Part shown: in pieces, positions 44,129 through 52,004 of the stretch
Numbering within the stretch: the stretch's first letter is position 1
Layout: every line of letters starts with the position of its first letter
Origin: PVC group bacterium
GTDB taxonomy: Bacteria > Auribacterota > Erginobacteria > Erginobacterales > PUNC01
DNA length: 52,823 nucleotides
NCBI GenBank assembly: GCA_003551625.1
Contig: PUNC01000011.1
Coordinates: 1 to 52,823, forward strand
Direction: 5' to 3'
Translations under genes and position numbers: made by a program
The notes under the pieces: model-generated
Told to the model about the DNA's origin: nothing
Seen by the model: only the letters and a program-made list of their open reading frames with translations
Databases searched by the model: none

Positions 44129-46373
44129 TTCTTCCTTCCGGCTCCCCCGCGGCCGGATACTTCACCCGGGAATGAAAACGCGCGGAAAGCACCCGGATCA
44201 GGGTGTCGGTTATCTTTTTCAGGTCGATGAAGGTAAGGTCGCTGCGGTCGAGCTGCGAGTCCAGGTAACGCTCCCGGACCAATTTTTTCACCAGGTTCTC
44301 CAGCCGGGAAGTCGTGGGCCGCTCCAGGGAGGCCGATGCGGCCTCGGCGGCGTCGGCCAGCATCACGATGGCCGCCTCCCGGGTCTGGGGACGGGGGCCG
44401 GGATAGCGAAAGTTGTTCTCCTCGATCTCGAATCTCATCTGTCGGCTGCGCTCGGCGCGGTCGTAAAAATAAGCGATCAGGCTGGTCCCGTGGTGCTGCT
44501 GGATGATATCCACGATCCGGCGGTCGAGTCGGTGACGGCGGGCGAGATCGACGCCCTCCTTCACGTGGGCGATCAGGATCAAGGCGCTCATGGAGGGAAT
44601 CAGGCGATCGTGGCGGCTGACCCCTCCCCCCTCGTTCTCGGAAAAATAGTCGGGCTTGACGATCTTTCCCACGTCGTGGAAATAAGCCCCTACCCGGGCC
44701 AGCAGCGGATTGGCGCCCACCGCCGCCGCCGCCCGCTCGGCCAGCGCGCCGACGATCAGGCTGTGATGATAGGTTCCCGGCGCGCGCAACATCAACTCCT
44801 GAAGCAGAGGGTGATTGAGGTCGGAAAGCTCCAGCAGGCCGATATCGGAGAAGACCCGGAAACCGCTCTCAAAGAGGCTCAAGGCGATCAGGGCGACGAA
44901 GACCGCTCCCGCGCTTCCGGCCACCGCGCCCAGACTCTGCTTCAGGACGACCGATCCGGAGAGGCCGTCGACCAGACCCATCCCGGCCACCACCGCCAGG
45001 CTGCAGACGGCCACCACCGTGCCGGCCCGGAAGAGCTCGATCCGGCGGCGGGCGCCGAAAATGGCGAAGATCCCGGCCATCCCCCCCACCACCCCCACCA
45101 GCAGAAAACCGAGATCGCGGTTGAGCATAAAAGCGCTTAAAAAGGCCAGGATCGGCGTCAGGAAGACGGCCGGGCGCAGGCCGAGCAGCAGGCAGATCAG
45201 GATCGCCCCGGCAGCGACGGGAGAGAGGTGACGGAAGTATTCGGCGACCCGGGGGGAGAGGTTCCAGGAAAGGTACATCAGCCCCCAGGAAAGTCCCAGC
45301 ACCAGAAAGATGATGAACGCCAGGAGAAGCAGGCTGGTGTTGGAGCGGAAGATGGCGGGCTGGTAGATTTTGAGAAAGAAAGCCGCGATGCCGTAAAGGA
45401 ACCCGACCACGATCGCCGTTCCGACCGCCTGCTGGACGATCGAGATCGGGGGACGTTCCCGGAAGAGCCGTTCCTGGTAGGCCCGGAGCTTGACCAGTTC
45501 CTGAAACCCGATCACCTCCCCCTGTTCCACCAGACGCTCGCCCCGTCCGGCCGAGATCACGACCGGTTCGACCCCCCGGCGGGCCGCCTCCCTCAACTCC
45601 CGGGTCCGGACCGGGTTGGAAGAAAGATTGGGCCGGAAGGCATCCTCCAGACGGGAAGATATCGCCGCGGCGGCGGCCGGCGGCAGGGAGAGCGCCTCCC
45701 CGAAGCGCCGGGAGAACTCGCCGGCCGCTCCGGAAGGGCTAAAGACCTCCGCCAGCTGTCGGCGATGCAGGGAACGGTCGGATGGGGTAGCCACCTTGAC
45801 ATACCTTCTCCCTTCATTGAGCAGAGTGTCGCGTACTTCGGGCGCCATAATACCGCTTTCGTGGATATCCCGGGCCAGGCCGAGTGCCAGCTCCCTCAAG
45901 AGAACCGACGGCGGGAATTCCGGGGAGGACTGCGCCGACCGCAGCGGGCGGACGAGCAACGATTCCAGCAGCCGCTCCGCGGCGGCGGGACCTCCCAGCG
46001 GACGCACCAGAAGCGCCCAGGGGTTGCGGGTCCCCTCCGGCCTGAAACCGCCGAGGTTATAGACCGGCGGCTGACGGGCGACCGCGGCCTGGGCGGCCTC
46101 TTCGGTCCGGCCCCAGTCGGGATAGGTGAAATCGACGGTGGCGACGATGTCCCGGCCGGCCGGCTGACCCTCCACCTCCTGAAGCCGAAACGGGATCCCC
46201 CTCCAGCTGAGAAGAAAGACCGTGACTCCGGTCAGAAAGAACGCCAGCAGTCCCCGGGAGATAACGCTGGTCTCCAGCCAATTCCGGATCAGCCCGGGAG
46301 CGCTCATTCTCCCCCTCTTGGCCGCCGACGGACGAACGGGAAACGCTCGGTTGTTTTTTCGCAGCTTTCTCAT
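44103..46373 (-). CDS. pgpH: 7TM-HD cyclic-di-AMP phosphodiesterase (PgpH type)
   Basis: 756 residues. A first membrane helix (VISRGLLAFFLTGVTVFLLSW) is followed by a large extracytoplasmic 7TM-HDED domain (about 60-290) with the signature VVISAGRGERLVEQGEVIGF, seven membrane helices (about 310-510) and a cytoplasmic HD domain with HHSLIVG, FHDVGKIVKPDYFSENE near residue 565 and IIQQHHGTSLIAYFY. In Firmicutes this family degrades c-di-AMP to pApA; in Gram-negative lineages the substrate is less certain. ATG overlaps the phoH stop (ATGA). The conserved phoH-pgpH-ybeY order supports a link to RNA metabolism. Confidence 0.93.
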   Translation of the reverse strand: MRKLRKNNRAFPVRPSAAKRGRMSAPGLIRNWLETSVISRGLLAFFLTGVTVFLLSWRGIPFRLQEVEGQPAGRDIVATVDFTYPDWGRTEEAAQAAVARQPPVYNLGGFRPEGTRNPWALLVRPLGGPAAAERLLESLLVRPLRSAQSSPEFPPSVLLRELALGLARDIHESGIMAPEVRDTLLNEGRRYVKVATPSDRSLHRRQLAEVFSPSGAAGEFSRRFGEALSLPPAAAAAISSRLEDAFRPNLSSNPVRTRELREAARRGVEPVVISAGRGERLVEQGEVIGFQELVKLRAYQERLFRERPPISIVQQAVGTAIVVGFLYGIAAFFLKIYQPAIFRSNTSLLLLAFIIFLVLGLSWGLMYLSWNLSPRVAEYFRHLSPVAAGAILICLLLGLRPAVFLTPILAFLSAFMLNRDLGFLLVGVVGGMAGIFAIFGARRRIELFRAGTVVAVCSLAVVAGMGLVDGLSGSVVLKQSLGAVAGSAGAVFVALIALSLFESGFRVFSDIGLLELSDLNHPLLQELMLRAPGTYHHSLIVGALAERAAAAVGANPLLARVGAYFHDVGKIVKPDYFSENEGGGVSRHDRLIPSMSALILIAHVKEGVDLARRHRLDRRIVDIIQQHHGTSLIAYFYDRAERSRQMRFEIEENNFRYPGPRPQTREAAIVMLADAAEAASASLERPTTSRLENLVKKLVRERYLDSQLDRSDLTFIDLKKITDTLIRVLSARFHSRVKYPAAGEPEGRSGGEERKG

Positions 46374-47338
46374 CCGTGACGGCGATCGGGGCCGCGGGCG
46401 TGCTCGTAAGCCTGAACTATCTTCTGCACCAGTCCGTGCCGGACGACGTCTTCCCGGGTGAAATAGACGAACTCGATCTCCTCGATCGGCTTTAAAACGC
46501 TCTGCACCTGGACCAGCCCGGAGAAGGTCGAAGGCGGCAGATCGATCTGGGTGATATCGCCGGTGACCACCGTCTTGGAGCCAAAGCCCAGCCGGGTGAG
46601 AAACATCTTCATCTGTTCCGGCGTGGCGTTCTGGCCCTCGTCCAGAATAATAAACGAGTTGTTGAGCGTCCGGCCGCGCATATAGGCCAGGGGAGCGACC
46701 TCGATCACCCCCGCCTCCTCGTATCTGCGCAGCCGCTCGGTGTCGATCATATCGTACAGAGCGTCATATAACGGGCGAAGATAGGGCAGGATCTTTGCGG
46801 TCAGATCCCCGGGAAGATATCCCAGCTTCTCGCCGGCCTCGCGGGCGGGCCGCACCAGGATGATTCTCCTCACCTCCCCCTTCAGCAGGGCCGAGACCGC
46901 CATCGCCATCGCCAGGTAGGTCTTGCCGGTCCCGGCCGGCCCGATCGCGATCACGAGATCGCGCCGGCGGATCGCGTCCACGTACCGCTTCTGGTTGCGG
47001 GTCTGGGGGCGGATCGGAGGGCGGGGCTCCGCTACCTTGATGCGGTCTCCGTATATCTCGTCGACCGTCTCCTCCTCCGCCCGGGAAGAGAGGTCGAGGA
47101 TCCGCTTGAACTCGTCGGCGTTGAGAACACCGCCGGAGCCGACGATCCGGGACAATTCCCCGATCAGCTTCCGGGCCGCGGCCACCCCGGCGGCGGGGCC
47201 GGTAAGCTTAATGAAGTTGTCCCGGGCCACCGCCCGGACGGAAAAGGCGCGGGAGAGCAGCGCGAGGTTCTCCTCCCGGTTCCCGAAGACGGCGCGGGCC
47301 AGATGCGGGGAATCGAAGTTCAGGGTGATCTTTTCCAT
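46370..47338 (-). CDS. phoH: PhoH-family P-loop ATPase
   Basis: 322 residues, PhoH/PhoL type. An N-terminal KH-like segment (FIKLTGPAAGVAAARKLIGE) is followed by the Walker A site AIGPAGTGKTYLAMAMA and the Walker B region FIILDEGQNATPEQMKMFLTRLG, then VVTGDITQIDLP. PhoH proteins are proposed RNA helicases or ribonucleotide-dependent ATPases that act with YbeY in rRNA processing. It is the first gene of the phoH-pgpH-ybeY block, 37 bp after the LysM gene. Confidence 0.95.
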   Translation of the reverse strand: MEKITLNFDSPHLARAVFGNREENLALLSRAFSVRAVARDNFIKLTGPAAGVAAARKLIGELSRIVGSGGVLNADEFKRILDLSSRAEEETVDEIYGDRIKVAEPRPPIRPQTRNQKRYVDAIRRRDLVIAIGPAGTGKTYLAMAMAVSALLKGEVRRIILVRPAREAGEKLGYLPGDLTAKILPYLRPLYDALYDMIDTERLRRYEEAGVIEVAPLAYMRGRTLNNSFIILDEGQNATPEQMKMFLTRLGFGSKTVVTGDITQIDLPPSTFSGLVQVQSVLKPIEEIEFVYFTREDVVRHGLVQKIVQAYEHARGPDRRHG

Positions 47339-47375
47339 GAAACGGATAAAAGCCGGCCGGTGGCCGCCATCCGGT

Positions 47376-47921
47376 TCAGTCGCGGGGGATGATGAAGGTC
47401 TGACCGGGGTAGATCAGGTCCGGGTTCTTGATCCGGTGCCGGTTGGCCTTGTAGATCAACGGCCACTGCAGGGGATTGCCGTAGATATGGTCGTAACCGG
47501 CGATGAACCACAGAGATTCTCCCTTGACCACGGTGTGGGTGTCTGGCCTTTCCCGGCTGACCTCGAGGTCGATTCTTTCCAGGGGGGGATCCGGAATCGC
47601 GGGCGGGTCCAGAATGGCCGCGATCTCGTCGACCTCGCCCACGGCGATCGCCTCTTCCGGCTCCAGCCTCTCCCGGGGACCACCTACAATGTATCCACGG
47701 TTACCCCACAGCTCCTGGTCGGTCCAGTAGTTCCGGCTCCAGCCGGGCCAATCCGGAATCACATCGGTGAGGAAATCGTCGGGGCGGCCGAAAGCGCCCA
47801 GGCTTCCGGCCTCGGCGGACGGAATAGTGGCCCCGGCGGTAAAGCAGAACATCCCCGCCGGAATCGCAACGACGCCCGCGAGAAGGACAATCAAACCGAT
47901 CTTTCTCGATCTTCGGATCAT
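47376..47921 (-). CDS. membrane-anchored or secreted LysM-domain protein
   Basis: 181 residues. The N-terminus is a signal or membrane anchor (IGLIVLLAGVVAIPAGMFCF); the Cys at about 25 is embedded in the hydrophobic stretch and does not form a clear lipobox. A linker rich in acidic residues and Pro follows. The C-terminal LysM domain spans about 125-180: VVKGESLWFIAGYDHIYGNPLQWPLIYKANRHRI and LIYPGQTFIIP, a longer LysM with an inserted WP motif, as found in LysM proteins of Desulfobacterota and candidate phyla. It would bind peptidoglycan in the periplasm. In the 137 bp upstream a perfect TTGACA (plus-strand TGTCAA at about 47974) lacks a well-placed -10, so no promoter is called. Confidence 0.75.
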   Translation of the reverse strand: MIRRSRKIGLIVLLAGVVAIPAGMFCFTAGATIPSAEAGSLGAFGRPDDFLTDVIPDWPGWSRNYWTDQELWGNRGYIVGGPRERLEPEEAIAVGEVDEIAAILDPPAIPDPPLERIDLEVSRERPDTHTVVKGESLWFIAGYDHIYGNPLQWPLIYKANRHRIKNPDLIYPGQTFIIPRD

Positions 47922-48058
47922 ATCTAACCACCCATCATAACGCGTAAATAAGTTGCACCGGATCGCGGATTATGTCAAGAGCAATTAACGACGGTAAATC
48001 GTGACCGGCAAATCGTTATTTCGCAAAATCCTTGGCCCGGTTCTCTTGGTTTCGCAAA

Positions 48059-48580
48059 CTATCGGCGCGGTATCTGGCCGAAACGGGGCTTGAGAAGACG
48101 ATACACCTCGTCCAGCGACTGGGAGACGACGCGGGCGCCGCCGAAAACCGGCATAAAACTGGTGTCGCCGTTCCAGCGGGGCACGACGTGAACGTGGAGA
48201 TGATCGACCACGCCGGCGCCCGCCGGACGACCCAGGTTGAAGCCGACGTTGAAACCGTCGGGCTTCATCTCGGCCTTGAGCACGGAGACGCTTTTCTGCG
48301 CCAGCGCCAGCAGCTCGCGGATCTCTTCTTCGGAAAGATCCTCCAGTTCGGCGATATGCCGGCGAGGAGCCACCATCAAGTGCCCCCCCGTGTAAGGGTA
48401 AGCGTTCAGCAGCACAAAGGCCCTTTCCCCCCGGAAGAGGACACCGGCCCGGGCCGGGTTCCGGGCGCGGACTTTGGAGCAGAAGAGACAGCCGCCTTTC
48501 TTCTTCGAAGTTATGTATTCGGACCGCCAGGGCGCCCAGAGAAATTTCGCCCTCCCGGCCGGGAATTTTTCTTCCGCCAT
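48059..48580 (-). CDS. HIT-family nucleotide hydrolase/phosphorylase
   Basis: 173 residues. Motifs: LWAPWRSEYI near the N-terminus (typical of the AP4A phosphorylase-like HIT branch), a zinc-like pair CLFCSK near residue 30, FVLLNAYPYTGGHLMVAPRRH, and the histidine triad HLHVHVVPRW (residues about 108-117, H-x-H-x-H). It probably acts on dinucleoside polyphosphates or nucleotide conjugates in the cytoplasm; the exact substrate is unknown. It follows the TauE/SafE gene by 27 bp. Confidence 0.9.
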   Translation of the reverse strand: MAEEKFPAGRAKFLWAPWRSEYITSKKKGGCLFCSKVRARNPARAGVLFRGERAFVLLNAYPYTGGHLMVAPRRHIAELEDLSEEEIRELLALAQKSVSVLKAEMKPDGFNVGFNLGRPAGAGVVDHLHVHVVPRWNGDTSFMPVFGGARVVSQSLDEVYRLLKPRFGQIPRR

Positions 48581-48607
48581 AATACCGGTCTCCCTTGCTT
48601 ACGAAAT

Positions 48608-49327
48608 TCAAGAAAACAACGCCAACCTGACGCCGAGCGCGAACAAAAAAACCGCGATCACCAACCGAAACCTTTTTTGGGGTATCTTCCCCACGAGAAC
48701 TTTCGCGGCCCGCGCTCCCAGAAGCGATACCGGGACGAAAAGGAGCAACCCCCACCAGAGGCGCCCCGAAAGCGTCGCGCCGCCGGCCAGGTAAGTGATG
48801 ACGCGGGTGGTATCGACCAGCAAACCGATCAGGCCGGCGGTCGCGATATACCTGGCCTTGGGCAGGTCATAAGCGGAAAGGAACAGGCTCCGAATCGCGC
48901 CGCCGATTCCGAAGATCCCGGCAAAGAACCCGGAAAGCGCTCCTCCCGATAAAGCCGACAGTCTTCCGGAGGGTATCCTGAACCCGCTTTGAACCGTCAC
49001 AAAGAGCGCGTAAGCACAAAGAAACGCACCTAAGAGTCTCAAGAGAATCGTTTCGCCCGACCCCAGGGAAATAAATGCCCCCAGATGACTGGTCGCGAAA
49101 CCGGTCACTCCGAAAAGCGCAAACAACCGGATATCGATCCCGCCGTGAAAGAGCGAAATCTTCCATAAGTTCCCGAACCAGTGGATAATCGAAACGAATA
49201 AAATCGCTTCCACCGGCGGGAAAAAACCCGCCAGCACCGGGATCATAATCGTCGACGTGCCGAAACCCGACATCGTTCCGACTGCGGCGGCCACAAAAGT
49301 CAAAAACACGATGTAGATGATTTCCAC
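48608..49327 (-). CDS. TauE/SafE-family membrane transporter
   Basis: 239 residues, GTG start at 49327. Family features: GTMSGFGTSTIMIPVLAGFFPP in the first repeat and LSGFFAGIFGIGGAIRSLFL in the second, each a small-residue-rich helix of the TauE/SafE (DUF81) fold, with about seven or eight membrane helices. Homologues export sulfite, sulfoacetate or other organic anions; the substrate here is unknown. No sulfur genes adjoin it. Confidence 0.88.
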   Translation of the reverse strand: MEIIYIVFLTFVAAAVGTMSGFGTSTIMIPVLAGFFPPVEAILFVSIIHWFGNLWKISLFHGGIDIRLFALFGVTGFATSHLGAFISLGSGETILLRLLGAFLCAYALFVTVQSGFRIPSGRLSALSGGALSGFFAGIFGIGGAIRSLFLSAYDLPKARYIATAGLIGLLVDTTRVITYLAGGATLSGRLWWGLLLFVPVSLLGARAAKVLVGKIPQKRFRLVIAVFLFALGVRLALFS

Positions 49328-49404
49328 TTTTGCTGCCGGAACGATCGGATAAATCTTCCTTGTAAAGCCCGGGAACTCTATCGAGTCCGCTCAGTTTTCA
49401 ACCA

Positions 49405-49475
49405 AGCGGGTGAAGGGAATCGAACCCTCGTCGTAGGCTTGGGAAGCCTCTGCTCTACCATTGAGCTACACCCGC
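49405..49475 (-). tRNA. tRNA-Gly(CCC)
   Basis: Minus-strand cloverleaf: acceptor GCGGGTG/CACCCGC, D-arm TAGCTCAATGGTAGAGC, anticodon arm with loop TTCCCAA (anticodon CCC), and T-arm CGAGGGTTCGATTCCCT; discriminator T, CCA not encoded. The first anticodon-stem pair is a G-A mismatch (GAGGC/GCCTA). Confidence 0.9.
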
Positions 49476-49548
49476 ACTGTAACCGGTGAAGATTTTTCCG
49501 CACCCAGGCTTGGACCCGACCCTCCGGGCCGGGATCCGCGCGGATCAT

Positions 49549-49581
49549 AAGACTTATCTTCACTTACGTTCGATAAGTCTT
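49549..49581. repeat. 10-bp inverted repeat between the two tRNA-Gly sequences
   Basis: AAGACTTATC (49549-49558) and GATAAGTCTT (49572-49581) are exact inverted repeats with a 13-nt loop. Just before them is a 14-bp palindrome GATCCGCGCGGATC (49533-49546). Both lie in the 118-bp spacer separating the intact tRNA-Gly from its partial copy. Confidence 0.6.
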
Positions 49582-49593
49582 TGAGCCGCGGGA

Positions 49594-49626
49594 GAAGCCT
49601 CTGCTCTACCATTGAGCTACACCCGC
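49594..49626 (-). repeat. partial duplicate of the tRNA-Gly 5' half
   Basis: 33 bp identical to the 5' part of the intact tRNA-Gly (49443-49475), covering the acceptor 5' strand, the D-arm and the first anticodon-stem bases up to GCTTC. The copy ends before the anticodon loop is complete, so it cannot make a tRNA. It may be a recombination or attachment-site remnant. The flanking sequence to 49731 contains nothing else I can identify. Confidence 0.85.
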
Positions 49627-49731
49627 GGTTTTCGGTTAACGTTGATCGGTTGCGTCACGTTACGGACCGGCACTTTCTCCGTTGGACGTTAGACAATTCG
49701 AGCCGCGCAACCCTTCTTCCTTCCACGATTT

Positions 49732-50640
49732 TTAAAAAGCCGTCAGCTTTTGAAATTCGCTGAATCGTGTCTCAATATCATCTTCGCTCAAACCGGTCAA
49801 GCGGTTCAGGCTGAAATCGGAGACGGCGAAAGAGGCCATAACGCTGCCGTAAACGACCGCCCGGCGAAAGTTTTCGGCCGAAAGTTCTCCTTGGCGGGCC
49901 AGGAAACCGATGAAACCGCCGGCGAAAGCGTCGCCGGCCCCGGTGGGATCGACCACTTCTTCGATCGGCAGTGCCGGAAGGGCGAAGATGTCATCGGCGG
50001 CATAGAGGATCGCCCCGTGCTCTCCCTTCTTGATCAGGACTCTCGGCGGACCGGCGTCCAGGAGAACCCGGGCGGCGGCCGGCAGCCCCTTCCGGCCGGA
50101 AAGCTGCCGGGCTTCGCCGTCGTTGATCAGCAACAGCCCTAATCGTTTGACCACCTCGAGCAACCGGTCCCGCTTGAGATCGATCCAGAGGTTCATCGTA
50201 TCCCCGGCGACCAGTTTAGGGCCCCGCACCTGGTCGAGAACGTTGAGCTGAAGCTCCGGATCGATGTTGGCCAGAAAGACGAATTCGCTGTCGCGGTGGG
50301 ACGGCGGTATCCGGGGCCGGAAATCCTCGAAAACATTCAAGGCCGTGAACTCGGTCGTGGCCTGGTTGAGATCATTCTCGTAGCTGCCTCCCCAGCGGAA
50401 AGTCTTTCCGGGACGGGTCTCCAGGCCCTCGAGATCGACCTTCCTCGCCTGGAAGATCTCAATCGCGGAAACGGGGTAATCCTCGCCCACCACGCCGACC
50501 AGGCGGACCGGGGCGAAATAGCTGCAGGCCACGGAAAAGTAGGCCGCGGATCCTCCCAAAACTTCTTCCCGCCGCCCGGACGGAGTTTGAACCGTATCCA
50601 GGGCCACGGAACCTACCACCAATACGCTCATTTCGGACAT
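49732..50640 (-). CDS. PfkB-family carbohydrate/nucleoside kinase
   Basis: 302 residues, ribokinase fold. EVLGGSAAYFSVACSYFAPV and GEDYPVSAIEIFQ are the N-terminal substrate/lid parts; VLIKKGEHGAILY and VVDPTGAGDAFAGGFIGFL are the ATP and catalytic-Asp (GAGD) motifs. The internal FRWGGSYENDLNQATTEFTA marks a subgroup of unassigned sugar kinases. A second ATG at 50631 has better spacing from AAGGAAGG than the first at 50640. It lies 28 bp behind thiC on the same strand; a role in thiamin pyrimidine phosphorylation is conceivable, but it does not look like ThiD. Confidence 0.88.
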   Translation of the reverse strand: MSEMSVLVVGSVALDTVQTPSGRREEVLGGSAAYFSVACSYFAPVRLVGVVGEDYPVSAIEIFQARKVDLEGLETRPGKTFRWGGSYENDLNQATTEFTALNVFEDFRPRIPPSHRDSEFVFLANIDPELQLNVLDQVRGPKLVAGDTMNLWIDLKRDRLLEVVKRLGLLLINDGEARQLSGRKGLPAAARVLLDAGPPRVLIKKGEHGAILYAADDIFALPALPIEEVVDPTGAGDAFAGGFIGFLARQGELSAENFRRAVVYGSVMASFAVSDFSLNRLTGLSEDDIETRFSEFQKLTAF

Positions 50641-50668
50641 TCCTTCCTTTCTTCTTTTTTTCTCCCTT

Positions 50669-51961
50669 TCAACTGTCCCGCAACGGAATCCGGCGGGAAA
50701 GGATCTTCATCGAACAGTATTCGCCGCACATCGAACAGTAATCCTTATTTTCTTCGCCGGTCGTCTTCAGGTAGCGCCGGGCGGATTGGGAATCGAGGCT
50801 ATTTTCCACCTGACCTTCCCAGTCCCGGCGGCGGCGGCAAAGCGCCATCCGCCGGTCCCGGGCCCGGGCCCGGGGGTTGCCCCGGGCGAGATCGGCGGCG
50901 TGCGCCGCGATTCTGGTCGCGACCACCCCCTGCCGGACCTCCTCTTCCCCGGGGAGCGAAAGATGCTCGGAGGGGGTGACATAGCAGAGATAATCGGCGC
51001 CGGCCGCCGCCGCCGCCGCGCCGCCGATCGCGCAGGCCAGATGGTCCCAGCCGGCGGCGATATCGGTGACCAGCGGTCCCAGGACGTAGAAGGGGGCGCC
51101 GTCGCAAAGAGCCTTTTCCATCCGGACATTGGCCTCCACCTGATCGAGCGGAACGTGGCCCGGCCCCTCCACCATCACTTGGACCCCGGCCGCGCGGCAA
51201 CGGCGGACCAGTTCCCCCAGAACGACCAGTTCTTCCACCTGGGCGGGATCGGTGGCGTCGTCGAGACAGCCCGGCCGCAGCCCGTCGCCCAGGCTCAAGG
51301 TTAGATCGTGGCGAAGAGCGATTTCGAGCAACCGGTCAAAGCCGGAATAGAGCGGGTTCTCCTTGCCGTGGTGGAGCATCCATTCCAGCAGGAAAGCCCC
51401 GCCGCGGCTGACCACCCCCATCAGCCGGGGGGAAGCCCGCAGCGTTTCGATGATCCGGGAGATCACCCCGCAGTGAACGGTGACAAAATCCACACCGTCG
51501 CGGGCGTGATCCTCAACTGCCGAAAAAATATCTTCGGCGGTCATTTCCACGATTCGTCCCCGCCGCTCGGCCGCCGCCGCCGCGGCCTGGTAGATCGGAA
51601 CCGTACCCACCGGAACCCCGGCCCGGGCCAGAATCGCTTTTCGGATCGCATTTAAATCGCCCCCGGTGGAAAGATCCATCACCGTGTCCGCTCCCGCCTC
51701 CGCGGCCGCCGCCAGCTTGCGGTACTCGGCCTCCGGATCGACCGCCTCCCGCGAGGTTCCGATATTGGCGTTGACCTTGACCCGGAGCCCGCCGCCGATC
51801 CCGCAGGGCTTTTCCACCGCGCGGGAGCTGTTTTTCGGGACCACGACCCGGCCGGAGACCAGGCCCGCCAGAATCGTCTCTTCGGCCACCCCTTCCTCGC
51901 GGGCCACCCGGCGGACCGTTTCGCCGGCGTTTCCCTTCTTCGCCTCGCTGATCGCGTTCAT
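50669..51961 (-). CDS. thiC: phosphomethylpyrimidine synthase (HMP-P synthase)
   Basis: 430 residues, the short ThiC form without the long N-terminal extension. VNANIGTSRE, DTVMDLSTGGDLNAIR, FVTVHCGV, GDGLRPGCLDDATD, MVEGPGHVPLDQ and PLVTDIAAGWDH (zinc and substrate residues) are all in place; the [4Fe-4S] radical SAM motif is at the C-terminus, CSMCGEYC (C-x2-C-x4-C). It converts aminoimidazole ribotide to HMP-phosphate for thiamin. Only 43 bp separate it from the upstream ATPase gene, so there is no room for a TPP riboswitch directly in front of it. Confidence 0.97.
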   Translation of the reverse strand: MNAISEAKKGNAGETVRRVAREEGVAEETILAGLVSGRVVVPKNSSRAVEKPCGIGGGLRVKVNANIGTSREAVDPEAEYRKLAAAAEAGADTVMDLSTGGDLNAIRKAILARAGVPVGTVPIYQAAAAAAERRGRIVEMTAEDIFSAVEDHARDGVDFVTVHCGVISRIIETLRASPRLMGVVSRGGAFLLEWMLHHGKENPLYSGFDRLLEIALRHDLTLSLGDGLRPGCLDDATDPAQVEELVVLGELVRRCRAAGVQVMVEGPGHVPLDQVEANVRMEKALCDGAPFYVLGPLVTDIAAGWDHLACAIGGAAAAAAGADYLCYVTPSEHLSLPGEEEVRQGVVATRIAAHAADLARGNPRARARDRRMALCRRRRDWEGQVENSLDSQSARRYLKTTGEENKDYCSMCGEYCSMKILSRRIPLRDS

Positions 51962-52004
51962 AACCGCCCGGACCGGCCGGGATTGGATTGGGGAATATCA
52001 AAGG

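Noticed and set aside
49732-50640. ThiD (HMP-P kinase) because it follows thiC
   Set aside because: It is PfkB/ribokinase-like with an FRWGGSYEND motif, not the ThiD pattern; adjacency alone is too weak.
51962-52004. TPP riboswitch in front of thiC
   Set aside because: The gap to the upstream gene is only 43 bp and has no THI-box sequence.
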